Shown piece by piece: positions 18,994 to 30,100 of a stretch of DNA of 64,000 nt (position 1 is its first letter; every line of letters begins with the position of its first letter). The notes under the pieces were generated by a model, which was not told the origin of the DNA, searched no databases, and saw only the letters and a program-made list of their open reading frames with translations. The stretch lies in the NCBI GenBank assembly GCA_905221605.1, contig CAJNDS010000491.1, positions 186,001 to 250,000 on the forward strand. Direction: 5' to 3'. A program made the translations under genes and the position numbers. The stretch is from Symbiodinium natans (lineage: Eukaryota; Sar; Dinophyceae; Suessiales; Symbiodiniaceae).

Positions 18994-19529
18994 GAGTGCT
19001 CTGAGCGTTGGTCGCTCTTCTCTTCGACAGCGCGTCAGCTGGAGCATATGTCAGGTCCTTGGCGCGCGATATTTTTCTGCATATCTACTCGGCCCGGGAG
19101 GCTGCCACGGCATCCTACCGCAACTGCAAGAGATCCTGCAAGCGACTCAGTGCGCCAAGTCAGTGGCCGGCACGGCGCCGTTCACCACTCCGGGAGCCAG
19201 TTCCGGTCTCCGCTGTAGGGTATCCGTGAGGACCTGAGAGTTGCATTCCCCCGGCGGCCCGGTTTGTTTTTCAGGTTCTCCCGGAAGCATGCGATGACCA
19301 TCGGCATTGCAAGCAAGTAAGAAAGGAGACCTGACATCGAGTCACGGTGCTTTGAAGCAGGGGGCCTCCCATCGGTTTCCCATCAACGGCTACGCCAAGT
19401 CACGGTCATCAGCGACGCATCGTCGAGCGCCACCAGGGCTTGGAGCATGGCCCTCTGCGGACGCAGTTAAACCCGTTAAACATCGTTAAACCTTTTGGGG
19501 TGCGTTGTACATGGTAGCACAGCTCTATA

Positions 19530-19750
19530 CTTCCAGAGGCTCGTGGCAAACCTCTAGATCCGGTATAATCAGTATCGCCACCATCACAGAGGAATCCACT
19601 CGGGCTGAGTACTTTGACGCATTTGACAGCGTTTTGCTCACAGCTGTGCGAGAGGTTCCCAGTAACCGCGCTGCATTTTGAACGGAGGTTGGTCAAGCCA
19701 GCCACGATGACATGCAACAGCCATAGAAGACCAAACCAAGGATGGCGCAT
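19530..19750 (-). CDS. First exon of a possible secreted or membrane protein
   Basis: An ATG at 19750 opens MRHPWFGLLWLLHVIVAG, a typical signal peptide, followed by a polar part with several cysteines (KCSAVTGNLSHSCEQNAVKC). The exon end is not defined. It could be spliced to the 18993-18659 exon. No family recognised. Confidence 0.35.
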
Positions 19751-19759
19751 AGTGTGAAC

Positions 19760-21650
19760 GTCTTCAAATGTCCAAAGTCTACAAGAGCCGAGCCAAAGTG
19801 TTGACTCTGACTCTTTCACCTGTAAAGGACCCGATACAACAGGATCGGATCGTCTTGGACACTTCTCGGCCGACATTCGAGAGCTTTAACACAGTTTGCA
19901 CTGATCTATACTTATATAACTACTATGACCTCTCGTGTCTTTACCATGATTTGTGGAACACCCGCTTCTGGTCGCTCAGCTGCTGGCTGGGGATCCATGA
20001 CTCTCGCCTGTCACAGGACGAGTTCCACTTCGCGGATGTCCTCTGGGGGATATTGAGGTGCTGCAGGTCCCCCCTAGTAGGTTCACTGAGTAAGCCCTCT
20101 GAGTCCCACTGTAGGTCTCTCGCGCCTGGAGGGCTGCCCAAGCTCGCAGCCGGCATCCCCAAACTCGCTACGAGCCATCCACGGGCTGTCGGAAGTCAGG
20201 ATTCGGTTGGGAGCAACAAGGCGTCAACAGAACAAGTGGGGGTTCCAAAGGGCCTGACCGGGAAGAACAAAGTTCCAGGAGATACTTTGCTTGGTAGCTG
20301 GATCTGGGTTCTTACGGAATGAGCAGCATAATGCGCCTTATCACATACCAGTACTTACTACCAGGATTCCTCTGCTCGGTGGCGGATCGAGCATTGGCTT
20401 GCCATTTTCATTCCGGCGGCTGTCACTGCACCAGATTCGTCACTCAGCGCCTGTGAGAGCAATTCCATCTGTTTCGGCATCTGTTCCCAGTAGCGGATCC
20501 TTATGGTAGAGCATGCCCTTAGGGTTAAACATCCCACTATCACAGCCCCGACTTTCACATATGAGCATGAGTTGCTGTGGTCATGCAGCTGGCTGGCATC
20601 CCAACATCCGCTGCCGGGTCCAGTCTAGAAACCTCAGCATGGAGGTCTCACCATCGTGTCATCTGTGTCGAAAGCCAAGAGGTCACATGCCAAAGCAGCA
20701 CCAGACACAGCAGTTCCCCGAGTTAGAGGCGATCAGCTTTGTTTGCATGAGATGTTGACATACGTCCCTCTTGATGAAGACCGTCAAGTGCAAGCAGCTT
20801 GTCCCGACTCCAACGGCAAAACACCAATTCAAGAAGGCTCCCTGCAGAATTACTTTGAAATACGCTGTACTCTCAGTAGGTTTCCTGCTCATCCTCCTGC
20901 AGGTGTTCGGTAGAGCCGATCCCAGTGCCGCAACGCCTTGGATGCACGGGCCAGGCCGCATGCCGGAATCTACAGCAATGCACGAGTTCTTGGGCTCTTG
21001 GCCCCCACTGTTTGTCACTAGAACACCCTGAGAGCTCCACAGGATGTTATAATGTCACTCGGGACCCCAACATCACATATTCCACCAGCGAATCGCATGC
21101 CAGGCTAAAGAACCGCTCACTCCCTGTCACACCTTAAGACCCTAACCCTAACTCTCATGTGTTAGAAGCTGTCCCAAGAACCGTTATAAGTTCAGGAGTT
21201 TGAGACAGACTCTATCCGACTCAGGAGCACCGATGATTGAAAGCCGCACACGGTGAAGCAAAAGCTTCGTCCTGAGCTCGCAGCTGCGCCACTTGCACGG
21301 CCAGCCAATGCTTGCAGCAAAGCTCGCCGGCCTCGGGGGGGAGATCACAAAACCCAAGATTGAAACGTCCCTGAAACCAAGGGGGGAACTGGAGCACCAC
21401 CTTCTACGGAACCCCTTCTACGGAACCCGGATCCACGCACAGCAGCGAGTTCTAGCACAGTTCAGCAGCAGCAGCAGCAGCAGTGGAGGATCGGTGGGTT
21501 GTGGAGTGCTTCTTCAGTGCTGCCCGTGCATGGCCTCGATCACACGCCGCCCGAAGTATGGACCTGAGAAACGGAAAGGAATGTCAACCATCTCTCGAGA
21601 CTGAAAGATGTCTCCAAGAATTTCTCGAAACATGCCAGTAGCAAAGGCTG
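19760..21650. other. No recognisable gene
   Basis: Short open frames on both strands without recognisable similarity. It includes two CCCTAA units at 21137-21150 and a short AGC run at 21466-21483. Confidence 0.4.
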
Positions 21651-21655
21651 CGCTT

Positions 21656-23599
21656 TCATTCAGTCAGACGATAAGACACTGTGAGTTTCAATTCCTGGCG
21701 CCAGCGCTTCAGGTCACACTGGAGCTCCAAATACGGGATGCGTGGGGGCGCTCTTTTTTTCACGAAGTGCCAGAGCTCGACGCGGTGCTCCTCCTTGAAG
21801 GCCCAGGCTTTGTCTCGGCGCGTCTGCCGATGGCGGCTCCGGTCCTTCACCTGCACGCTTCGCTCGTGGACTTTTTGAAGCTCCAGCTGCGGTGCCTTGG
21901 CTTCCCAGACCTTCATTGGGGACTCCCGCACGAGCCCACGAGACACGGCATAGTTTGAGAAGAGGATGGCCTCGCAAGCAGCTTTCAGCGGGAACTTTCG
22001 GGGGGGGGGGGATGAGAAGCCATTAGACGACCCACGCGGCCCATGTCGCAAAAAAGGCTGGCAACAAGTCGCAAAACTGAGATCAACTGAGTGGCGAGGT
22101 GGCCACCGGACCTTAGGGCCATTGGCGCTTCGGTGAAGAGGCGGTCGAAGAGGTCAAGGGGGTAGTCGTTCCCAAAAACCACGTCCCCTGATCCATCAGG
22201 CTGAATCTCAGGTGCTCTGGGCACCCAGGGAGGGTTGAAGATGATCAAGTCGAAGGGGCCCATGTCATGTAGTTTTGCGAAGAGGTCGCTCTGCACCACC
22301 TGAACTCCTTCCACGCCCCACCGCTCCATTTCCGCCCTGACCGAGAAGACTGCGTTGGGGCAAAGGTCCGAGGCCGTAATCTCGAGGTCCGGGTACATGC
22401 TGCGGAGTATGAAGGTGATGACCTGGAGCAAAAAATGAAAGCTTCATCAGCTTCAGCACAGCACAAACTTCACACCGCTGCACATAGACGAGTTAGTGTG
22501 CAGCGGTGTGAAGCTTGTGCTGTGCTGAAGCATGCGTGAGTCATGTGAGTCCCAACAGGATCCACGAATCTCCGAGTACAGTTTTGCGGCCCCCTCCCAA
22601 AAGAACTTGAGCTCCGGGCGCCGCAACCGGTGCCCAGGTCCAGGACGCGAGCAGCTCGAGCAGCAGGTGCAAGTTTTGGGAGCCCTCGGAGCCATTCGCG
22701 CAGAAGCTCAAAGTGCTCCTTTCAACGGGATCTTGAGGGATTCATGGGAGTCGTGAGCCCCTTATGTCTCTTTAAGGGTTCTTCTTGAGGATCACTCACT
22801 TAGAGACTTGAGACACCAGAAGGACCGAAGAACTCCGGAGAACTGGATCGCTGGCCCAGCCAAGTCGCCGTAGGAGACAAGGTGAAGTACACGCCGAAGA
22901 AAGGATGCAGCTTCTTCGGCAAGAAGCTGTAATCCAAGCCGTTCAAGAAGAACTGCCATGCCACATTCAGAGCCGTGATGTCATTGGCGCGAAAGAAGAG
23001 CTGGGAAGCACCGGCATAGAGCAACGGCACGTAGCCCAACACAGGAGCCCCGACAGGCTTCAATTCGCCTGTAGACACAGAAGCCTCGGCAAAGAGCCGC
23101 CGAGCACAGTTCCGAAGCAGCCGCCTCCGCTCACGGTGGGCCTCTGCCGTGTCGCCAAGGTCGAGGTGTTTGAGGCGTCTCGTCGCCACGGCGTTAAGTG
23201 CCTTCCTCACTTTGAGAACATCGGCCCAGCGGTGGGTGAAGCACGCACTTTGGCCTTCCCACACCTGCTCGGCAACCTGGAGAAGATCTCGCGCTGCGTA
23301 GCTTCCATCGACCAGCAGCGCCTGGTCGACCTCCTCCTGTGCCACAGGCACCGGCTTCCAAATTGTCGAATCAAGGGGTGGCAAAAAGGGAGGCGTCTTT
23401 GCACCCGGCCGCCCTGCACGACCTTTGGCTGAGGGTCGCACTTTAGAATCTGCAGAAGCGTGTGCCTTAGGGGCAGCCCTCCGCTTTGCCTGTGCTTTTG
23501 GCTTCTGTCGGAGACGCACTCTGGTCGCGTCGTTGTCCGAAAGCCCACGCAGCTGAACACGCTTTCTCTCGCAGTGCCGCTTGAGGAAGAGCAAGTAGC
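21656..23599 (-). CDS. Class I SAM-dependent methyltransferase of bacterial type, four exons
   Basis: Exon 1 (about 23599-22869) has a basic, Ala/Lys/Arg-rich head, then a conserved N-terminal part (GAPVLGYVPLLYAG) ending HPFFGVYFTLSPT. Exon 2 (22718-22620) gives EHFELLREWLRGL and the SAM-binding motif RVLDLGTGCG. Exon 3 (22422-22096) has ITASDLCPNA, then FDLIIFNPPWVP (the NPPW catalytic-type motif) and ALRSGGHL. Exon 4 (21970-21656) has AILFSNYAVSRGL and VELWHFVKK. The order PFFGVY - EH.EL - DLGTG - NPPW - GG.L..LFSN - VELW matches a methyltransferase family common in bacteria. All three introns (22868-22719, 22619-22423, 22095-21971) are GC-AG and leave the frame intact. The 5' end is open: no ATG was fixed, and upstream exons are likely. 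Substrate unknown; NPPW/NPPY enzymes act on amino groups of nucleic acids or proteins. Confidence 0.8.
22451..22530. repeat. Inverted repeat, 34-bp arms, 12-nt loop, inside methyltransferase intron 2
   Basis: Arms 22451-22484 and 22497-22530 are complementary at 33 of 34 positions (one A/G difference at the HindIII-like AAGCTT); the loop is TAGACGAGTTAG. The structure lies within the 197-bp intron 22619-22423. A hairpin of this length would form readily in the pre-mRNA. Confidence 0.93.
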
Positions 23600-25115
23600 C
23601 TGCGCATGATCAGCCAAGTGATCCTACTGCTGCATGCTTCCAAAGCTGACTGCTTGCAACGTTCTAAGAACCGACACACCGACAACGTAGCGACAGCAGC
23701 CAGGCAGCACACTGCTAAGCTTACACAACCGCCACCGCGGCCATGAGCGCCATCGTTCGCGCCAACGCTCGAGGCCCTGCAGAAATTCACAGCATTTTGG
23801 TCTGACGGTCTGGGTGCTTCCGGACGCATCCGCATCCCTGGCCTGAGAGCGGAATCCGCTGACTCTGCGCCGGCCTTGCCATGCACAGCGATCGCGCAAA
23901 ACAGTCAAACATACTCCAACTCATCCAGCCCGTCCTCGACAACTCGAGCCGCAGGCACAACGGCGGCATCTCGTAGGCGGGGCCCAAGGATCCAAGCGTG
24001 CGTAGCAAAGGCATGCGAGGGCCAAGGCAGCGTGAGCTGTCTTGAAGCCATGGGGAGCAGCAGTGCGGAGGCTTGTTGTGGGAGCTTCGTAACCACGAAT
24101 GTTCGCAAGTCTCATGTGTGCCGCACGTCAATGCATACTGTCAACTGAGCATTGTACTGGTCCAGAGGCGGCATGTGCCAGGTTGCGACTTGTCGTTCCA
24201 AAGATCTATGCAGGAAATGACCCAAGGTACGGTGCCAACTTGGGCAACAATGGCTTAAGGCGTGTATGTGGGTGTCATGACTTCACCACGGGCTCACAAC
24301 GTGCTGCAGCTCTGAGGGGACGACAAGAGCAGTAGAGGCCCTTGGCTAAGACGAAATGGGAGGCCTTTTGGCGGAAAGTAGACACGTGCGAGCGACTTGG
24401 GGAGTCCAAACTGCTGTGGGCGTGGGATCCGAGCCCGCCTTCTGGCCGCGCACCTGGCAGCGTGGCGATGTTCTCAGAATCCGAGAGAAAAGCTTTGGGT
24501 TACAAGGCTTACAAGGTTGAACTCTTCTCAGATTTCAAGGCTTTAGGACGGGCTCTCTGTCTTCTCTATCCTAGCCATGCGAAAGCCCGGTGTCTCAAAA
24601 AGTGTTCCCGAAGCCCCCAGTACTTGTCTGGGTACTAAGCGGATCTGCCATGCACGAGAACCACACGAAGCTTTAATGCTAGTTGCTCTTGCTGCGTTTT
24701 GCTAAGCGATGCACGTGTGCATGGACGACAGGACTCACATGACATGATTGCCTATCTGTCCCAGGCCACTCTCTGGCACACAGTGACAGATATGTTCGAC
24801 AGCCCCTGCTCAGTAAACCTTTTTTCCTGATTGCGCTGTTTGGGGGGGGGGGGGGGGGCCGTTTCCATCTTCACAGCTTAGGTGTTGCGGGCTGAACACG
24901 GTGTATGGACCCCCTTTCGGTGGGGTCCCTAAGTTATTGCTGTGGCCTTTAAGATTCAAGGCATCCAAAAGGGTACCCAAACGGGCTGCCCAAAAGCGAG
25001 CCTGATTTAGAGAACTGAGCATCTGACAAGTCCTGCCCACAAGCCTCGAACGCCTTCCGCCCCATCTGACTGGTCACCAGGTGGATGCCTTGATGTGCTG
25101 GCAGCCCCATGCACG
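23600..25115. other. No recognisable gene
   Basis: The left part probably holds the 5' exons of the methyltransferase gene. A run of 17 G lies at 24842-24858, followed by a small hairpin with GGACCCC/GGGGTCC arms at 24910-24931. A plus-strand frame at 24342-24638 has no recognisable similarity. Confidence 0.35.
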
Positions 25116-25497
25116 TCAGGCCGTGCTTTGCTTAAGGGCTCTCGATATGAATACAAACATGAAGACACAAACTGACGACCTGTGCCCTGCAACAGAGCTG
25201 CAAAATTCTGCAAACGAGCTCCGACACATCAACAGCTTGGCCTGTCCTGAAAACCCCTGAAGCCTCCTGAAACTTTGTGGAACCTCCTGGAACCTCCTGG
25301 AACCCCCTGGAACCCCCTGAAACCCCCTGAAACCCCCTGAAACCCCCTGAAACCCCCTGAAACCCCCTGAAACCCCCTGAAACCCCATCAAACCCCCCCA
25401 AATCCCTCGAAAGCCCACACCTTAAAACCCCCATCAAAGAGCAGGCGAAGCGGCTCTTGGAGTCCACGAGGCCCAAGGCCTGCTCAGGGAACTGCAT
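25116..25497 (-). CDS. Possible exon pair around a minisatellite
   Basis: Two short minus-strand stretches flank the minisatellite: ALGLVDSKSRFACSLM (after CTGAGCAG, near 25485-25440) and AKLLMCRSSFAEFCSSVAG (after GGACAG, near 25243). The Gly/Phe/Gln-rich sequence that joins them in frame is only the translated repeat. The repeat is probably intronic; the assignment is weak. Confidence 0.2.
25271..25410. repeat. 10-bp minisatellite (AACCCCCTGA)n
   Basis: Seven perfect units at 25311-25380 and degenerate units on both sides (CCTGGAACCT, AACCCCATCA). Because 10 is not a multiple of 3, all frames change phase through it. Confidence 0.95.
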
Positions 25498-25515
25498 GGG
25501 CCTTTCGCTCTTTTC

Positions 25516-26022
25516 AGGGTTTAGGGGTTTCGGGGCTTCGGGGTTTCGGGGGTTTAGGGGTTTAGGGGTTTAGGATTCAGGGTTTAGGGCGCTTTGGGGG
25601 TTGGGAATTTAGGGCTTCTTCAGCGTAGGGGAAGAAGGGGCGGCGGGGGAGTATGCTTGGAGTCTTAAGGATTAAAGGCAACCCGGGAGCTTTAGCGCGC
25701 GCACGCGATAAACTCGACTTCGAGGAATGTTAGATTCGGTCATTGAAGTCAAGAACCGGGTTGCGTGTGCCAAGGCGAAAACGCGCCAAACCCTAAACCC
25801 GAAACCCTAAACCCCAAAAACCTAAACCCTAAACCCTAAACCCCAGAGCAGCCTGTTGGATCACGGAATCGGGCAGAAGGACCGACCTGTGCCAGATCGA
25901 CCCAACAGGGCGACAGCCACCCCTCAGCAGGTGGGACCGAAACAACAATGGGTTTAGGGTTTAGAGTTTAGGGTTTAGGCTTTAGGGTTTAGGGTTTAGG
26001 GTTTAGGGTTTAGGGTTTAGGG
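25516..26022. repeat. Interstitial telomere-like arrays in both orientations
   Basis: Degenerate TTTAGGG at 25516-25615, CCCTAAA at 25787-25845, and nearly perfect TTTAGGG at 25950-26022 (about ten units). TTTAGGG is the telomere repeat reported for dinoflagellates and plants. Sequence continues on both sides, so this is internal, not a chromosome end. Confidence 0.9.
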
Positions 26023-28443
26023 TGTGGCCTTAGACTCCCTAGACCTCACAAAATGCACTCAAGCATTCCCCGCCCCAGCCGTCTGTAAATCTCTGCTTCA
26101 CGCTAAAGAGGCTACTGTCAAAGCGCGACGGGCGCACAGGCTCGCGAGAGCCACCTGGCCGCAGGAGGTGGTGCAAGCATGCTACACTGCCACAGTACAG
26201 CATTGCAGCAACACTCGCTTGCTCTTCTTCTACTCTATTCGCAGTATTCTGCTGACTTACTTCTTCATACTATTGCTATGATTACACTTAATTCTTCGTG
26301 TTACCGTTATTTCTCTTGTTTTGTTTTACTGCGCCTAGTCATATTGTCATCATGTTTTCTGATGCTTCTTATTCTTCTTCTTCATATTCTTCATATTCTT
26401 CTTCTTCTACACATTCGACTTGTTTTTCATGTTGTTCTTAATCTGATGGTCTGTCGTTATTTTGCTTATTCTTCTGTATCCTCTCCCTCTCCCTGTCCCT
26501 CTCCCTCTCCCTGTCCCGCTCCCTCTTCATTTTCTCTTCTCTCTTCCCTGCTTGCGAAGGGCTGGTCTCTCTTTCTGCTCTTCTGCTGCTAGGCATGGAC
26601 GAGGAGGTGCACAACACCAACCAGAAATGCAGGCAGCCAACTATTTGTCCTCCTTTCCCCCTATCCCTCATGCCTTTGAGAGCAAGGACCCGCCAACATT
26701 TAGGGCTCCCCCGCTAGTTTATTGGAGGATTTGCACATGCTGTGATCGGGCCCATTGCCCATCTCTCTCGCTCTCGCTTCTTAAACTTCTTCTGCACGCT
26801 TTAGCGGCCACAAGGGAGGACCCGGCCACGACAGCCAAGCGGCTCAGTATAGTGCAGTGGTCCACTTCCACTTGTGTTTTCTTCCTTTATTATTCTTCTT
26901 CTATTGTGTTTGTTTATGTTGCACTCTCTTCCTTCCTTCGTGCACTCATAATCCCCTCCCCGAGGGGAGAGAGCCGCCCGAAGGCGAGCGAACACCGAGT
27001 CCATTTGCGTGACACCCTCAGCTCCCTGGGTGGCTTCTACTTCCCCACAAACCCACAATCACCCCCACTACCACCACCCTCTGTGTGTGCTCCGTCACGG
27101 TTTGGAGGGTTGGCACGATTGGCCGGTTTTCACCTGTGGACAACTTGATAAGCTGTGAGGTAAGCACTCTCTCTGTCTTTCTCGCTCCCTTAGCCGCTCT
27201 CTTCGAGCCTCTGAAGCCATCACTTGCCGAGAGCAGGGTGCGCGAGTGGCCTATGCAGGGATTGCAGTTCGCTAGGCTTCGGCTCCAGCGATCATTCTGC
27301 CAAGTCCTACCGAGCTTGCAACGTCCCAGACGGCACATTCCACATTCATTCTCTGAGCAGAATGAGAAGCACCTCAAGTTCCCTGGGAGCTTCTCGTTGA
27401 ATGTCCTTAAGGATGGCAGCAGAACGTGAGGGCTAGTTTCACGCCAACCCAGCAACAACGAGGGCAATCCGTCCCCTCCTGAACTGCACCAGCAACATCA
27501 TCCTCGTCCACGACCTTCGCGCATGTGATGGTGCAACACAACTTTCTCACCCAAACTCACTGCATGAAGGATCCAGAAATGATGCTCTGCCGTAGCAAGC
27601 GACACTTAGTCTTGGAGGGGTTGACATCGGAATGGCTACCAGTAACCCTCAGCGTCTGAGCTGTGCACCAGTGCAGACAACACATCTTGCAGGGCCTGTG
27701 GCGTGTCAAACTGAGTGCAACACAGCCTGCAGCTGTGAACATCAAGGACTGAAGACTTCCAGACACCCTGGCACACTGTGGAACCTTAAAGCGATGCATC
27801 CTCGATGCCACGGCCATGGCTGCGCGGGCTCTGATGCAAGCGACAGAGCCTCTCGCTTTACAGGTTTCAGGGTTTTGTGCAGCCCCTCTGAAGTTGTTAG
27901 TAGGCTTTAGAGTTTAGAATTCTCAAGCCCTGACCCCAAACATCGTCGTGCTAATGCGCCGATGCGGACCATGACTAGGCCAAGCATTGTGTTGCCAAGG
28001 AAAACTCCAAGAGCCTGGGTTCAACTCTGGAGGCGCTGTTGCTGGAGGGCTGCGGTATAGTAACTGGCCTGCAGACGCACCTAAGATCAAAATGTGCCTG
28101 AGGAATTCTGTGGAGCGGGGCTGCATCAAGGCACAAGCTGGCAGCTGGCTCACGGATTTTCAGACTCAGCTCTTTAAATCGAGTGGCGGGAGTGCGAGCT
28201 TTGCGCCTCATCCGCATGGCCGCTGCCTCCGGGACTGGGATGACACAACAAGCTCCGAAACCAGGTTCGCAGAGTCTAATTCCTGTTCAAACGCGCTTGC
28301 CTCCGGGCGAGGCTGGGCAACTGGTGACCTGCATTGGCGCGGGTGCCCAGAAAGGCGCCCACAAGGTGCCCAAAAGGTCCCCAAAAGGTGCAACATGGAA
28401 GCAAGGCGACTGCCTGAGGCTTAAGAGCCCCTTTTCAACAAGA
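26023..28443. other. No firm gene; CT-rich low complexity and a possible retroelement remnant
   Basis: 26280-26540 is CT/TTC-rich, with (CCCTCT)n-like units near 26470-26530. At 27540-27800 the minus strand yields, in alternating frames, ALQDVLSALVHSSDAEGYW and VNPSKTKCRLL, an order reminiscent of reverse transcriptase of dinoflagellate LINE-type elements, but broken by stops. This resemblance is weak and no gene is called. Confidence 0.35.
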
Positions 28444-30100
28444 TCAAGGGGGGGATGCCTCCTTGGGCAGCTGCTTCCGCAGAAGCTCTGCCTTGGCAGC
28501 GTCATCCTTGAGGACATCCCAGCGAAAGTACCTGAGCTCATGAAACAAGGGATACCCAGCAGCCTACTTTGGAGCTGCGAAGTTGAGATACCTGGGAGCA
28601 GCTGCAGCTGGCTGCAGCACTTCGGGAAAGGAATTGCGATACTGCTGTGCTGCTTGAAGGGTCGATGACTCAAACCTCCCCCTTCCAGTGCACTGCCGAG
28701 CTGCGGGATGATGGTGACCTTGAACCCCATGGCCTGGATCATCTCCTGACGCCCCTTATAAGGCCCTTAGTATCCCGTATATACTATTGCAACACATTAC
28801 AAAACTATAACACATTATACTACTATAACACCATCATAATGCTACAACTCAGACGTATAAAGCCTAGCTTTTGCTGTAGCATGCTGTAGCCCTCCAAGCT
28901 GAAACCCAATTCCTGACGGCGCCGTGCGAGGGCAGTGATCTGCGGGGAGCGCAGGTAGAACTGCCAGGGCGCTGCCGCCTCCACGACCACCATGCTGGCC
29001 ACGTGCCTCTGAAGCCGCGTCTACTGGGAGTCTACTCCCTGGAGTTCCCTGAGGAAGGACCAGGGAAACAGTCACAGAGGGGGACTGAGGGGTACTTAAG
29101 AGTGGACCGCCAGTGCATCGACACGGGTCTTACATGGGCTGAACAGGCTAAACACTCCCATGCAGGCGAGGCACACCATGTCCAAGAGCACGGGCCCAGC
29201 AGAGACTTTGTTGCTGTGCTCCACGCCCAGGCTTGTTAGCATACGGCTGATGTCTGCATGCAAAGCGGAGCTGAATCGCTGCTTGTCGAAGGTGGGTGGG
29301 GCCAGGCTCGGCACCTCGGCCTGAAACCCCTCTGAATCTGAGTTATCACTCTCCGAGTCCGAGCTCTCCTCCTGCGCGGCCTGCTGCGCCGCTTCCTGCG
29401 CCCGCTGTCGGCTCTCCTCGGCCGCGGTCCGCACGTCCTGGAGGAAGACGCGGATCCGGTCGTCCAGAGAGGTCCACAGCTCGGGGTACAGCAAGTGGAC
29501 GTGAGCCTCAACCACCTGTAGGTGCCGGGAGTACCAGAAGTCGTTGCGCATGCTTTCACACTGCTCGAGGTACGTCTGCATCGCCTGCGGTTCATTCAGC
29601 AGCTCCATCACGGCAATCGCTTTGAGGTTGGCCAGCTGGCGACCATGCATTCGAGGCAGCCACGCTTCCAGGGCCACTTTCAGAGGCTTCGCCCAAAGCC
29701 TAGGCCATTCTTCTTCAAGTTCAGAGCAACAAAATGTCATGTCATGAGACGTCATGAGACGTCATGAGATGCGTTGCCATTTGGATCTTATCAGCCCTTA
29801 CAGTTCTTACGAGCTTAAGCAACTCGACGCTGAGAGACATTCCAAGTTCTCCAGTTCAGACCCAGGCGCTCCTTTCCGAGGTCTAGCTTGGCCACGGCGT
29901 TTGCCGCCTTCACAAACCTTGTCATGTCCGCTGAAATCCCCATGTCGAGCTCCAAAGCCAAAAAAATGCCCTCCCAGCTACAAATTGACCCCAAGACCTC
30001 AACCCCCGCCACTCGCCACTGGGCAACTTCTTCTCGGGCAGTGCCCGCCACGCCAGGCTCAGCTGCTGCAGGATCCGGCCGGCCTGCCAGGCTATGCCAC
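28444..30100 (-). CDS. RAP-domain protein (organelle RNA-binding type)
   Basis: RAP proteins act in mitochondrial or plastid RNA processing. Upstream exons near 30095-30010 (ILQQLSLAWRALPEKKLPS) and 29960-29870 (ISADMTRFVKAANAVAKLDL) are likely parts. Exon A (about 29725-29168) is helical (PLKVALEAWLPRMHGRQLAN) with an acidic Ser/Asp linker and starts the RAP fold (ISRMLTSLGVEHSNKV, GPVLLDMVCL). Exon B (29008-28913) has VVVEAAAPWQFYLRSP and ALARRRQ; exon C (28745-28705) EMIQAMGFKVTIIP; exon D (28531-28444) YFRWDVLKDDAAKAELLRK and ends KEASPP-stop. Joined in order these give the RAP consensus (DxxxP...VEVDGPxHF...RRxxLxAxGWxVxxIPxxEWxxL). Introns 29167-29009 and 28704-28532 are GC-AG, 28912-28746 is GA-AG. 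The 5' end is open. Target RNA unknown. Confidence 0.75.
29741..29769. repeat. Three-copy 10-bp tandem repeat
   Basis: GTCATGAGAC repeated three times, the last copy ending AT. It lies at the acceptor side of RAP exon A, probably in the preceding intron. Confidence 0.85.

Noticed and set aside
25271-25410. CRISPR-like array
   Set aside because: There are no spacers between the units and the genome is eukaryotic; it is an ordinary minisatellite.
25116-25497. Gly/Phe/Gln-repeat protein
   Set aside because: It is the 10-bp minisatellite read through; periodicity reflects DNA slippage, not protein selection.
25950-26022. Chromosome end
   Set aside because: Ordinary sequence and genes continue on both sides of the TTTAGGG array.
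26462-27148. Plus-strand 228-codon frame
   Set aside because: Starts in CT-rich low-complexity sequence and shows no recognisable domain.
27540-27800. Reverse-transcriptase remnant
   Set aside because: Only a few residues in two frames resemble the family, and none of the catalytic motifs can be seen; noted in the gap entry, not called.
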